61,439 bases of DNA from Sporomusaceae bacterium FL31. GTDB taxonomy: Bacteria; Bacillota; Negativicutes; DSM-1736; Dendrosporobacteraceae. The stretch is taken from positions 1 to 61,439 of the forward strand of contig BIFV01000022.1 of the NCBI GenBank assembly GCA_003990955.1, in the 5' to 3' direction. Under the pieces are notes generated by a model. That model was not told where the DNA came from, did not search any database, and saw only the letters and a program-made list of their open reading frames with translations. A program made the position numbers and the translations under genes. Below, one piece after another: positions 17,298-25,570 of the stretch; the stretch's first letter is position 1; every line of letters begins with the position of its first letter.

Positions 17298-17747
17298 TTA
17301 GAAGTCGCGTGGATTCTTCCGATGATCGTCAGGTTTGGTTTTAAATTTATTCCACAGATAACGTCCACCGATAAAAATACCGGCAAGGATCAGCACATTG
17401 AACAACATCTCAACTAACGAAGCCAGGAAAGGCGAGTTTCCAAACATACTGCCCAGCATACCGCCTAATAACATACCGCCGCCGATCATACCAAGGTTGC
17501 GCATGAATCCGCCACTGGTAGATTGTTGTTGCCCGGCCTGTGGAGTGGCAGTTTTAGCTGCTGGCGCTTTTTCACTATAGCTGTTGGCAGGAGCCGAAGG
17601 TTTATAGTTTGAAGTGCTGCTGGGAGCCTGTTGGGTAGGCGCGGAGCGGGGGGCTGACATTCTTGGTTTTGAACCGCCAATTGCCGCAAAACCAATTGAG
17701 TTAAACGCAAAGGCAAATAGAAAAGTCAGGATTAATAATTTTTTCAT
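17298..17747 (-). CDS. Small secreted or membrane protein resembling the N-terminal half of Tim44-like proteins
   Basis: 149 residues. Residues 1-22 form a signal peptide (KKLLILTFLFAFAF...FAA). A Pro/Ser/Ala/Gln-rich unstructured region follows to about residue 80, then a Gly/Met-rich hydrophobic segment (GMIGGGMLLGGMLGSMFG), a second membrane helix (LFNVLILAGIFIGG) and a basic tail. This order resembles bacterial Tim44-domain membrane proteins, but the globular Tim44 domain is absent. It is the second gene of an operon behind a yybP-ykoY riboswitch; its start lies three bases after the upstream stop codon. Confidence 0.8.
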   Translation of the reverse strand: MKKLLILTFLFAFAFNSIGFAAIGGSKPRMSAPRSAPTQQAPSSTSNYKPSAPANSYSEKAPAAKTATPQAGQQQSTSGGFMRNLGMIGGGMLLGGMLGSMFGNSPFLASLVEMLFNVLILAGIFIGGRYLWNKFKTKPDDHRKNPRDF

Positions 17748-17750
17748 GGG

Positions 17751-18029
17751 TTATTCCTCCTCATGGGTTTTTATGTCTTCTGGAAAAGTGTATATTTCAG
17801 CTAAGCCAGCAAGTTCACCGGATAAGTAACGGTCAATATCATGTACGTCGATGTAAAACGTACATGCAACCTCCATAAACCCTTGTTCTTTGCCGCCGCT
17901 TAATTCTTTTATAGCTATAAGCCGTTCTCTCAGTTTAAGGCAGTCTTCCTGTGAAGCAACAACATTCAGTGTCGTTAATGGAACTCCATATTCGCGCAGA
18001 ACATCATGTAAACTTAATCTCTCGGACAT
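17751..18029 (-). CDS. Hypothetical protein, first gene under the riboswitch
   Basis: 92 residues, acidic, soluble, not recognised. No cysteine pair or obvious metal motif; residues 60-68 (CTFYIDVHD) and the acidic tail contain possible ligands. The start has AGGAGG nearby upstream on the minus strand. It is the gene next to a manganese-type riboswitch, so a role in metal homeostasis is possible but inferred only from that position. Confidence 0.75.
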   Translation of the reverse strand: MSERLSLHDVLREYGVPLTTLNVVASQEDCLKLRERLIAIKELSGGKEQGFMEVACTFYIDVHDIDRYLSGELAGLAEIYTFPEDIKTHEEE

Positions 18030-18136
18030 TTATTTTTCCTCCTATATGCGATTATTGAACATTCATTGCCTCTTAGATTGAACTCACCTCTATTCCGCAA
18101 GGGTATTACATTGTAATCTTTCACAAGAAAATAAAT

Positions 18137-18260
18137 AGACCTTGCCTATATGATGTACTCATATAAGCAAGGTCTTACCTGCAAATAAATGCCAGCAAAG
18201 CCGGGGCAATTAAATTGCGCCGTATTGACGACTAGGCTGTAAAGGTTACTCCCCTTGCGA
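18137..18260 (-). promoter_or_regulatory. yybP-ykoY (Mn2+) riboswitch with terminator
   Basis: On the minus strand the RNA contains the family signatures in order: GCAAGGGGAGTAAC at the 5' end, TAGTCGTCAATACGGC in the middle and CCCCGGCTTTGCTGGCA in the second conserved leg. A hairpin of AGACCTTGC with GCAAGGTCT and an AT-rich tail ending ATTTATTTTC follows as the expression platform. Known members sense Mn2+ and switch on Mn exporters. Here about 110 nt separate it from a 92-codon hypothetical gene. The motif match is from memory of the B. subtilis yybP leader, not a covariance search. Confidence 0.88.
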
Positions 18261-18275
18261 TATTCTGTTAATTCT

Positions 18276-18305
18276 AGTATAGCTGAGGTTATAATAGGCT
18301 GTCAA
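18276..18305 (-). promoter_or_regulatory. Promoter of the riboswitch operon
   Basis: Minus-strand TTGACA and TATACT are 18 bp apart, placing the transcription start about 10-15 nt ahead of the riboswitch core. Confidence 0.8.
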
Positions 18306-18459
18306 GTATAGTCTTGATCAATAAATGGAAATAATTTTCATAAAATAATAGTTGGCTGAACAAGTTAATATCTGTTAAAATAAATGCTATAAGTAATTTT
18401 TTTGAAAAATAAGACTATAATGACTATTCTACAAAAACAAAAGCAGGAGGGCGAGCGAA

Positions 18460-18615
18460 TTGATTCATTGTCAAGAATGTCAATGCCGGCAATGCCACAA
18501 AAGGGTTTGTTCTTTTTCTCCGTGCCACTGTTGTGATGACTGTGAGTCGAAGAAACTAGCCTGTGGTGGATTTACTACAGAAGCTAACAGGCAAGATTCC
18601 AGTGAATTTGAATAA
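18460..18615 (+). CDS. 51-residue cysteine-rich protein
   Basis: Starts at TTG with AGGAGG nine bases upstream and is followed by a strong hairpin terminator. The sequence contains eleven cysteines, nearly all in the first 36 residues, arranged as HCQECQCRQCHKRVC, then SPCHCCDDC, then a last Cys in LACGGF, with a polar tail. This is a zinc- or metal-binding pattern of two or more C-x2-C knuckles. No homologue is recognised. It lies back-to-back with the riboswitch operon and shares its intergenic region. Confidence 0.65.
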   Translation: MIHCQECQCRQCHKRVCSFSPCHCCDDCESKKLACGGFTTEANRQDSSEFE

Positions 18616-18626
18616 TCGTTTAGGGT

Positions 18627-18675
18627 AAAAAATGCACTACCTGCTGATCCAGCAAGTAGTGCTTCTTTTTCTTTT
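18627..18675. terminator. Bidirectional terminator
   Basis: GCACTAC pairs with GTAGTGC and an inner CTGCTG/CAGCA dyad extends the stem. T runs on both strands serve the cysteine-rich gene and the convergent symporter gene. Confidence 0.8.
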
Positions 18676-18680
18676 AGCAG

Positions 18681-20117
18681 TTATTCGACCGCAACTTCCG
18701 GAATATTTCGGCCCGGATTGTTCGGAGTTGTCATGTTGGCAGGGCGTGGATCAAGGATATAGACGAGTAAGAATGTGATTAGACTGACAGGCCAAGCCAG
18801 ATAGATCGGATGAGATACGATCCGGATAGCCGGGACAAACTGCCATATTATGAGGAATAGGATTCCAACTAAAACTGTCCAAAAGGCTGATCCTTTTTTA
18901 CATAATTGTGGGGCAAATAATAAGAACAGCAAGACCGTCGTATAGGAAGTCGTTAAGGTCAAACCGATTAATAGGGTTTTAATAATTCCCAGCACCGAGG
19001 TAGCCATCCAATAAGTTAGCAGGCTGATAACCAGGACGATAATTCGAGATAGTCTCATTTGACTTTTTTCCGGCATGCCAGGCTGGATAAAGCGCTTCCA
19101 GATATCATTAACAATTAATGTTGAGCTCCCTAAGAGCAGTCCTACAGCAGTAGATACATCTGCTGCCCACAAACCAGCTAAAGCTAATCCGGCAGAGAAA
19201 GGGTCTAACTCTAAGATTACTTTGGGCAGCGCCATGGCTGGAGTAATATTTGGAAATTTTGCTGCAGCCACTAAACCGAAAATTGCGCTGATAAATCCAA
19301 TTGGGAAGATCAGTGCACCACCAATGATAAAACCGCGTTTGGCACTTTTACCGTCTTTTGCCGCAAACGCAATTTGCGTAACAGCCTGATTGGAGCAAGC
19401 TTGCGTAATCATCACGGTAAACCAGGCTAAAATCATACCCATGCCAACTCCCTCGAAAGGTGAAAACCAGGTACCGGCTGCCGGCAAAGCTGCTGATAAT
19501 CCGGAGAATCCACCAGCTTTGCTTAATGATAATAAGGCACCGAGCGTTACTCCAATATAAATGATAATGACATTAATAAAGTTGCTGAGTCCAGCGGCCC
19601 AGTAGCCGCCGACCAGGGTAATGCCAATAAACGTAATTGCGCTGACCAGCATACCTGTATTAAAGGTGAAAAACTCTGGCATGAGAGCTGCCAGAATCGC
19701 GCCGCCTGCGACATATTGCAGTGCCGTAATGACCATCTGGATGACTACCTGCCCCATAACGCCAATGACTCGTCCGGAGGTATCAAAATAGCGTTCAAAT
19801 AATTCAGGAATTGTAGAAACTTCAAGTGCACGCAGTTTTGCGGCTAGCAGTAATCCGACAACCACTGCGCCAACAGCCCAGGCACCATTGTACCAGCCGG
19901 CAGAAATACCGACTTTATAAGCTTGTTCGGCAACGCCAATGGTTGAGGCGCCGCCAATCGCCAAACCAGCGACCATTGTTGATACAATGGCTGATGTGAA
20001 ACCTCTTCCGGCCAGCAGGTAACCTAAATAGCCACCTTTGTTTAATTTCGTAGCATACCAAGAGACGGCATATAATAAGACGATATAGGCAATGACAATT
20101 AATAAAGGTATATTCAT
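18681..20117 (-). CDS. Sodium:solute symporter (SSS family)
   Basis: 478 residues with about 13 membrane helices, in the sodium-dependent PutP/PanF/sialic-acid class. The N-terminal LNKGGYLGYLLAGRGFTSAIVSTMVAGLAIGGAS region corresponds to the conserved sodium-site segments, and GLWAADVSTAVGLLLGSSTLIVNDIWKR is the typical second half. The solute is unknown. GGAGGG precedes the start. The divergent neighbour is an M29 aminopeptidase, so peptide or amino-acid use is one possibility. Confidence 0.88.
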   Translation of the reverse strand: MNIPLLIVIAYIVLLYAVSWYATKLNKGGYLGYLLAGRGFTSAIVSTMVAGLAIGGASTIGVAEQAYKVGISAGWYNGAWAVGAVVVGLLLAAKLRALEVSTIPELFERYFDTSGRVIGVMGQVVIQMVITALQYVAGGAILAALMPEFFTFNTGMLVSAITFIGITLVGGYWAAGLSNFINVIIIYIGVTLGALLSLSKAGGFSGLSAALPAAGTWFSPFEGVGMGMILAWFTVMITQACSNQAVTQIAFAAKDGKSAKRGFIIGGALIFPIGFISAIFGLVAAAKFPNITPAMALPKVILELDPFSAGLALAGLWAADVSTAVGLLLGSSTLIVNDIWKRFIQPGMPEKSQMRLSRIIVLVISLLTYWMATSVLGIIKTLLIGLTLTTSYTTVLLFLLFAPQLCKKGSAFWTVLVGILFLIIWQFVPAIRIVSHPIYLAWPVSLITFLLVYILDPRPANMTTPNNPGRNIPEVAVE

Positions 20118-20343
20118 AATGACCCTCCTAATAAATTTTGTATAAGCGAGTGTACGCTAAGCTTTTAAAGCCGGATTACAGTGAGGATGAAATGTGTTCG
20201 CTGGAAAAAAACAAACGAACAACAAGAAAACACACATGGATAATGAATACAAACCCATATTAACATTTAGCGGCTATTTTGGCAAGGTTTAGCTTGGCGT
20301 TAAGGATAATTTGCAAATGCGGATTTTAATTAAAACAAACAAA

Positions 20344-20355
20344 TGTACGCGTACA
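20344..20355. promoter_or_regulatory. Candidate operator palindrome TGTACGCGTACA
   Basis: A perfect 12-bp palindrome in the 411-bp region between the divergent symporter and aminopeptidase genes. A half-copy (TGTACGC) recurs at 20151, close to the symporter start. The form fits a GntR- or LacI-type dimer site; no regulator gene is adjacent. Confidence 0.35.
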
Positions 20356-20451
20356 GTGTAGTTGGTGTGTGGTGGATTTTTGAATTGTAACTTACAAGAT
20401 CAATTTTAAACGCCTTGTGTTCGTTAAAAGCAGGAAAGGAGGGATAACAAA

Positions 20452-20469
20452 GTGAATAAATTCCTATAA
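20452..20469 (+). other. Five-codon mini-ORF with strong ribosome binding site
   Basis: AAAGGAGGG at 20435 is followed after eight bases by GTG and a frame reading MNKFL then stop. It lies 60 bp ahead of the aminopeptidase start and may be a leader peptide or a decayed start. Confidence 0.35.
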
Positions 20470-20528
20470 ATAGGTTAGAAATAGTTAGTGTTCAATATGA
20501 ATTTTCAATATGAAAGGAGCTTAGATCC

Positions 20529-21758
20529 ATGAAGCAAATTTTGCTGGAGAAGTATGCCCGGCTTATTGTTAAAACAGGTGTTAACATTCAAAACAATCAA
20601 ATTCTTGTCATAAATTCGCCTATCGAATGTGCTAGTTTTGCCCGGTTAGTTGCTCAGATTGCTTATGAAGAAGGTGCACGCGATGTAGTCCTAAACTGGA
20701 AAGACGAGTTGCTGACTAAAATTCGTTTTTTACAGGCGCCGGAAGAGGTTTTTGGAGAATTTCCTGATTGGCAAAAAGATTTTTATCTCACTTATTTACG
20801 ACAGGGTGCAGCATTCTTAAGTATTTCAGCCGCCGATCCCGAACTGCTAAAAGATGTTAATCCGGCACGTGTAGCCAAAGCCCAGAAAACTGCAAGTATT
20901 GCATTGCAGGAATATCGCGAGAATTTAATGAGTAATAAAAATGCCTGGTGCGTTGTGTCGATTCCGACAGCGTCATGGGCAAAAAAAGTATTTCCTGATG
21001 TACCTGAGGAACAGGCTGTAGAAAAACTTTGGGAAGCTATTTTTGAAGTGGTCAGAGTAGCCAGTGACGATCCGGTTGTTGCCTGGCAAGAACATAAAAA
21101 TAATCTTAAGAAAAGCATGGAATTCTTAAATAAGCATCAATTTAAGACTCTGCGCTATAAAAACTCCTTGGGTACTGACCTGACCCTTGAGCTGCCTGAG
21201 CAGCATATTTGGTTAGGTGGAGCCGAGTCTACACCCGCAGGGCTGGAGTTCATTGCCAATATGCCTACCGAAGAAGTATTTACTTGTCCGAAAAAAACGG
21301 GTATAAACGGCAAAGTGGTCAGTTCTAAACCGCTCAATTATAATGGCAATCTGATTGATGAGTTTACTCTGGTATTTAAAGACGGAAAAATCGTTGAATA
21401 TACCGCTAAAAGAGGTCAGGAAGTTCTCCAGAAACTCATTGAAACCGATGAAGGGTCCTGCTATCTTGGTGAAGTCGCATTAGTTCCCCATGATTCGCCA
21501 ATTTCACGGCTTAATATTTTGTTTTATAATACCTTGTTTGATGAAAATGCATCCTGCCATTTAGCGATTGGTAAAGCTTATCCTGTTTGTATTGAAGACG
21601 GTGAGAATATGAACAAAGAAGAGTTGGCTAAGTTTGGCGTGAATGATTCCTTGGTTCATGAGGATTTTATGATCGGAACGGCTGATCTTGAAATTATCGG
21701 GATTACTGCAGCTGGGGAAGAAGTTACAGTATTCAAAAATGGTAATTTTGTATTTTGA
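20529..21758 (+). CDS. M29-family metallo-aminopeptidase (AmpS/PepS type)
   Basis: Cytoplasmic aminopeptidase releasing N-terminal residues; the family uses two Co/Zn/Mn ions. 409 residues, normal length. The first metal-ligand region is WLGGAESTPAGLEFIANMPTEEVFTCP. Further ligand regions are LGEVALVPHDSPIS and NASCHLAIGKAYP, and HEDFMIGTADLEI is near the C-terminus. GAAAGGAG precedes the ATG. It is monocistronic, with an 18-bp perfect terminator overlapping the stop codon. Confidence 0.9.
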   Translation: MKQILLEKYARLIVKTGVNIQNNQILVINSPIECASFARLVAQIAYEEGARDVVLNWKDELLTKIRFLQAPEEVFGEFPDWQKDFYLTYLRQGAAFLSISAADPELLKDVNPARVAKAQKTASIALQEYRENLMSNKNAWCVVSIPTASWAKKVFPDVPEEQAVEKLWEAIFEVVRVASDDPVVAWQEHKNNLKKSMEFLNKHQFKTLRYKNSLGTDLTLELPEQHIWLGGAESTPAGLEFIANMPTEEVFTCPKKTGINGKVVSSKPLNYNGNLIDEFTLVFKDGKIVEYTAKRGQEVLQKLIETDEGSCYLGEVALVPHDSPISRLNILFYNTLFDENASCHLAIGKAYPVCIEDGENMNKEELAKFGVNDSLVHEDFMIGTADLEIIGITAAGEEVTVFKNGNFVF

Positions 21759-21799
21759 ATGAAAAAGGATTAGCCAAATCAGGCTAATCCTTTTTCATT
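21758..21799 (+). terminator. Perfect 18-bp terminator
   Basis: AATGAAAAAGGATTAGCC pairs with its exact complement around a six-base loop and ends in TTTTTCATT. Confidence 0.9.
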
Positions 21800-21869
21800 A
21801 TTAATTTAACTTGGAACAAAATCCGGTGATTACACATACGATATAAAAACATAAGATTTTAGAGCAATG

Positions 21870-21910
21870 AGGCTCCCTGTATCGACGATGCAGGAGCTTT
21901 TGGCTTTTTT
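21870..21910 (+). terminator. Terminator-like hairpin directly before a small gene
   Basis: GCTCC.CTG pairs with CAGGAGC, extended inward by TATCG/CGATG, with TTTTGGCTTTTTT behind it. It ends one base before the ribosome binding site of the 48-residue ORF, so it is placed as an attenuator rather than as the end of the aminopeptidase message. Confidence 0.55.
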
Positions 21911-21925
21911 AAGGAGGGGTAAGTT

Positions 21926-22072
21926 GTGGAAGAGAAATTAAGCGAAACTAAGAAAGAATTTTTGGCGGGCTCGTTAGGTGCAAGTGTGTATCAAATTAGC
22001 GAGGAAGAGGCGGAGTTTATCGAACAGGCTTGGTTATGTCTAACAGAATTCAGCCCCGATTATATGGTTTAA
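21926..22072 (+). CDS. 48-residue hypothetical protein
   Basis: Starts at GTG five bases after AAGGAGGGG. The product is acidic and probably alpha-helical (EEKLSETKKEFLAGSLGASVYQ, then a SEEEAEFIEQAWLCLTEF helix). No membrane segment. Not recognised. It stands alone between an attenuator-like hairpin and a GC-rich dyad element. Confidence 0.55.
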   Translation: MEEKLSETKKEFLAGSLGASVYQISEEEAEFIEQAWLCLTEFSPDYMV

Positions 22073-22112
22073 TTCAGGGGAGGGAGCCTCTCTAATATTG
22101 CGTAATGTGTGG

Positions 22113-22251
22113 TAAGCTAGTCTGCTGCCGACGGCAGGGAAATCCACTGCTACGGACGTTCCCTACGCCGTTACCGTCGGCATAGCCTCCGGCGGCTGTG
22201 GTCGCAAGTTCCGCAGTGGAAATCTCGCCGCCAGCAAGTCTTAGATAGCTA
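22113..22251. repeat. GC-rich dyad-symmetric intergenic element
   Basis: About 140 bp, noticeably richer in G+C than its surroundings. Imperfect terminal inverted repeats (TAAGCTAGTCTGCTG and CAGCAAGTCTTAGATAGCTA) enclose a perfect TGCCGACGG/CCGTCGGCA stem, an AGGGAA/TTCCCT stem, TCCACTGC/GCAGTGGA and GGCGGC/GCCGCC. This looks like a MITE or palindromic interspersed element. An open frame on the minus strand (22092-22289) has no ribosome binding site and is not a gene. Only one copy occurs in the window, so repetition is unproven. Confidence 0.5.
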
Positions 22252-22259
22252 GGTATATT

Positions 22260-22302
22260 AAAAGGCTGCCTCTCGGTTGATGTTACCAAGAGACAGCCTT
22301 AA
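22260..22302 (-). terminator. Terminator of the exporter operon
   Basis: On the minus strand AAGGCTGTCTCTTGGT pairs with ACCGAGAGGCAGCCTT (few mismatches), followed by TTTT, ten bases after the ABC-2 permease stop. Confidence 0.8.
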
Positions 22303-22310
22303 TTTTAGGT

Positions 22311-23063
22311 TTATGAGAGTAACTTCTTTTTCATTAACGTGATGGGTAAAGGCAGCAGTAGCAGTGATAAGCCTAATAAAATAATCGTATGCAGCCATAA
22401 AATGCTGGAAAATTGGCCTAAAGCCAAGGCTCTGCACACTTCGACGCTGTGATAGAGTGGATTAAGCCAGTTGATTTTTTGTACCAGTAATGGGAGGGCG
22501 CTTACCGGGAAATACAGTCCGCCAAAGAGAAAAAGCGGCATGATTACCAGGGTAATATAGTAGTTGATATAGTCAATATTTGTAGTAATTCCAGTATAGC
22601 TTAAGGCCATAATTGAAAATAACGCGCCTGGCAGAATTAAAAATAATGGAATGAGCAGTGCAGCGAACGATTGAATTTGTCCCAATGCCGCAATGACGAA
22701 TATGATCACGATACCAAACAGTACGCTTTTGAGTGTGCCATATAATATTTCGCCAATCACAACATCTCTTACTGTGATGGGGCCGGCCAGCATGGCGTGA
22801 AAAGCTTTTTGATAATGCAGGCGTACGAAAGTACCATAAGTGCATTCGAAGGTTGCCGAATACATGGCAGACAATGCTACCATGCCAGGGGCGATAAACT
22901 GAATATAGCTCAAGCCGTCAATTTCCTGAACAAAAGCTCCCAACCCAAATCCCATTGCCGACAGATACAAGAGTGGCTCCATAACATTAAACATGAGATT
23001 GTGCTGCCAGGTTCGGGCAAATACTTTGAGATGACGATCTAAAACTCTAAAGGCGCCTGTCAT
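22311..23063 (-). CDS. ABC-2 type exporter permease (NodJ/DrrB-like)
   Basis: 250 residues with six predicted membrane helices. The ABC-2 signature PLFLFGGLYFPVSALP appears before the last helices, and the amphipathic N-terminus begins with a short cytoplasmic part. It forms an export complex with the ATPase encoded immediately upstream (overlapping start/stop). The substrate is unknown; lipooligosaccharide-type and drug exporters share this architecture. The operon end is marked by a terminator. Confidence 0.88.
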   Translation of the reverse strand: MTGAFRVLDRHLKVFARTWQHNLMFNVMEPLLYLSAMGFGLGAFVQEIDGLSYIQFIAPGMVALSAMYSATFECTYGTFVRLHYQKAFHAMLAGPITVRDVVIGEILYGTLKSVLFGIVIIFVIAALGQIQSFAALLIPLFLILPGALFSIMALSYTGITTNIDYINYYITLVIMPLFLFGGLYFPVSALPLLVQKINWLNPLYHSVEVCRALALGQFSSILWLHTIILLGLSLLLLPLPITLMKKKLLS

Positions 23064-23995
23064 TGTTCTTCTCCTTTACCGGTAAGTTTTAAAAAGACAT
23101 CTTCTAAGTTAGCAGGCCTTAAGAAGCAGGCATGCTGCGGGATATTCCAAAGGGTTAGTTGATCCCAGAGCTGGCGGCCATCCCGGCAGTATAAGAAGAT
23201 TCCGTCAGCAACGTGAAGATACTCGGCGCCAAGATCATGAATTTGGTCATAAAGCTGACCGGGGATGGCATCAAGCGGTAAATGGATTTCAATAACATCA
23301 GGCAGCACGCAGCGGCTAATCAATTCGCGGGGACTTCCTTCAGCTAAAATAATGCCCTCATGCATGACAACAAGACGATCACATAGTTGAGTGGCCTCTT
23401 CCATGTAGTGGGTGGTTAATAGTAAGGTTACCCCTTGATTTTTGAGGCTGCGCAGCTTTTGCCATACTTGATGACGGGCTTGTGGATCCAAGCCTGTTGT
23501 CGGCTCGTCCAGTATGACGATTTTAGGGTGATTAATCAAGGCGCGGGCAATGACTAACCGGCGTTTTAAGCCACCTGACAGACTTTCAACTGAGTCCTGT
23601 TCTTTTTCCGCAAGACCCATCTCATCAAGCAGTTTGCGACCACGGCTGCGGGACTCACTGCGGCTTAGGCCAAATAAGCCGCCATAAACTTCCAGATTCT
23701 CTAATACCGTTAAATCCGGATCAAGGCTGTCTTCCTGGGGGACTATGCCCAACACATTTTTGATTGCGGGCGGGGTAAGTGTTATCGGTTGATTTAAAAT
23801 AGTCAAATGGCCTTCATCCACTGTTGAAAGTCCATAAATCATTCGCATGGTCGTAGATTTTCCGGCACCATTATGGCCTAAAAAACCAAAACATTCGCCT
23901 TCGGCGATTTGAAAGGAAATGCCTTTAAGGGCGTGAAACTGACCATATTTTTTACCAAGATTTTGAGCAGTAATGATATTATTCAGCGTGATCAT
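23060..23995 (-). CDS. ABC exporter ATP-binding protein (NodI/DrrA-like)
   Basis: 311 residues. Walker A GHNGAGKSTT, Q-loop PQEDSLDPDLTVLENL, signature LSGGLKRRLVIARAL, Walker B KIVILDEPTTGLDP, and H-switch TTHYMEEA are all present. The C-terminal 80 residues form the accessory domain of the DrrA class. The ATG at 23995 is chosen because a possible TATAAT -10 element (minus strand near 24050) lies just upstream of the alternative GTG at 24040, which would then be at the transcription start. The stop overlaps the permease start by four bases. Confidence 0.9.
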   Translation of the reverse strand: MITLNNIITAQNLGKKYGQFHALKGISFQIAEGECFGFLGHNGAGKSTTMRMIYGLSTVDEGHLTILNQPITLTPPAIKNVLGIVPQEDSLDPDLTVLENLEVYGGLFGLSRSESRSRGRKLLDEMGLAEKEQDSVESLSGGLKRRLVIARALINHPKIVILDEPTTGLDPQARHQVWQKLRSLKNQGVTLLLTTHYMEEATQLCDRLVVMHEGIILAEGSPRELISRCVLPDVIEIHLPLDAIPGQLYDQIHDLGAEYLHVADGIFLYCRDGRQLWDQLTLWNIPQHACFLRPANLEDVFLKLTGKGEEQ

Positions 23996-24108
23996 CCTTT
24001 CGGTAGCACAATGGAGAGAAATCTCCAGAAACGTAATCACTTAAATTATAGCATAGTTAGACTAAGGACAAGCTTATTCGTAAGCGATACAGTCGCAAAT
24101 TCAGCAAT

Positions 24109-25545
24109 TTACTTACCTAGCTGATTTTCTGAACGAACATGGCTTTTGCGATTTAATGAAATAATAGCCGCAAGTGCTGCAAATATTGCTCCTGCAAATA
24201 AGGCAGTATGATAGCCGGATAAAAATGCTCCGGTCAGTTGGTCGCTAGATGGTGCTGCCAGATTTTCCAGCATGATTCGGCGGCGAAATTCAAAAATTGA
24301 AACGGCTGCAGCAGTGCCGCTTACCATGCCCACATTTCTTACCAATGCATTGAGTCCGGCAGCGATCCCCAGTTTATTTGGTGATACAGAACTTAAAACG
24401 CTATTGTTGTTTGGAGACTGGAATAAGCCGTTGCCGACTCCAAGTAAGGCTTGACAGGCGGCAATTTGCCACAGCGGCACTTGAGGAGTAATGGTTGCCA
24501 AAAATAGCAATCCGGCAATGGTTAAAGACAAACCGCTGACAGTCAGCCATATAAGGCTGACTTTTTCTGACAAGTAACCGCTGAGCGGTGCAATAATAGC
24601 CAGTACAATGGGGAACGGGGTAATGATGAGGCCTGTCTGGGTTGGAGTTAGGTGTAAAAGATCGGTCAAATAAAAGGGCAATAACAGATTATTTGAGAAC
24701 ATGGCCATGAAAGAGAACAAACCAGCTAAATTTCCGGCGAGAAAAGGCCAATGGCGAAATAAGGATAAATCAATCATTGGGTGTTTGACTCGCTTTTCAT
24801 ACCAAATAAAGCAATAAAAGGTAACCAGGCTTACTATGCCAGCGAATAGGCTGGAACGGGATAACCAGCCCCACTCGTGTCCTTCGCTGAGTACCAGCAG
24901 TAAGCTGAGCATGCCAATCGCAAACAAGACGGCACCGAGAAAGTCGAAGCTTTCATCATGACGAGTTTCGCTTTTGGGAAGCACAAGCTGACCAACAATA
25001 AATGCCAGGATACCAATCGGTAAATTGATTAAGAATATCGAAGACCATCCCAAACTGCCAACAAGTAAGCCGCCTAAGCTTGGGCCGGTCATAGAGCCCA
25101 GCGCAACCACTGTGCCCACCATACCTAAGGCCCGGCCACGGTCTTTTCCCGGGAAAGCACCGGCGACCAGGGCTTGGCTGTTCGCCATAATCATCGCTGC
25201 TCCTATCGCCTGAAGAACGCGTGCAGCAATCAGCAGCTTAATAGTATAAGAAAACCCACAGAGTGCCGATCCCAGCGTGAAGATTAGAAACCCGGTTGTG
25301 AAAATTTTTCGGCGGCCAAGCATGTCGCCAGCTCGCCCGAACAGTGGGAGTAAACTGGATATTGTCAGCAGGTAGGCCGTGACTACCCACTGCACGGTCG
25401 TTAACTGTGCGCCCAATTGGGCTGAAATAACCGGCAGGGCTACATTGACAATGCTGGCATCCAGTGTTGCCATAAATGTACCCATAACGGTTACACCAAA
25501 TACAAGCCAACGATAATAACTCAATGAGTGCAATTTTTCCTGCAT
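24109..25545 (-). CDS. MFS multidrug exporter, DHA2 family (EmrB/QacA type)
   Basis: 478 residues, about 14 membrane helices. The family motif region ATLDASIVNVALPVISAQ lies in helix 1, GRAGDMLGRRKIF is motif A, and GPSLGGLLVG is motif C. Exports lipophilic drugs or cations by proton antiport. The start at 25545 is chosen for the GGAGG seven bases upstream. It follows HelD with a 25-bp gap, suggesting co-transcription; its own downstream gap before the ABC exporter contains a separate promoter-like element. Confidence 0.9.
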   Translation of the reverse strand: MQEKLHSLSYYRWLVFGVTVMGTFMATLDASIVNVALPVISAQLGAQLTTVQWVVTAYLLTISSLLPLFGRAGDMLGRRKIFTTGFLIFTLGSALCGFSYTIKLLIAARVLQAIGAAMIMANSQALVAGAFPGKDRGRALGMVGTVVALGSMTGPSLGGLLVGSLGWSSIFLINLPIGILAFIVGQLVLPKSETRHDESFDFLGAVLFAIGMLSLLLVLSEGHEWGWLSRSSLFAGIVSLVTFYCFIWYEKRVKHPMIDLSLFRHWPFLAGNLAGLFSFMAMFSNNLLLPFYLTDLLHLTPTQTGLIITPFPIVLAIIAPLSGYLSEKVSLIWLTVSGLSLTIAGLLFLATITPQVPLWQIAACQALLGVGNGLFQSPNNNSVLSSVSPNKLGIAAGLNALVRNVGMVSGTAAAVSIFEFRRRIMLENLAAPSSDQLTGAFLSGYHTALFAGAIFAALAAIISLNRKSHVRSENQLGK

Positions 25546-25570
25546 AAGCTGCCTCCAAAACACTGTCCGA

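Noticed and set aside
22092..22289. 65-codon minus-strand frame in the GC-rich element
   Set aside because: No ribosome binding site and it spans the palindrome and terminator, so it is most likely non-coding.
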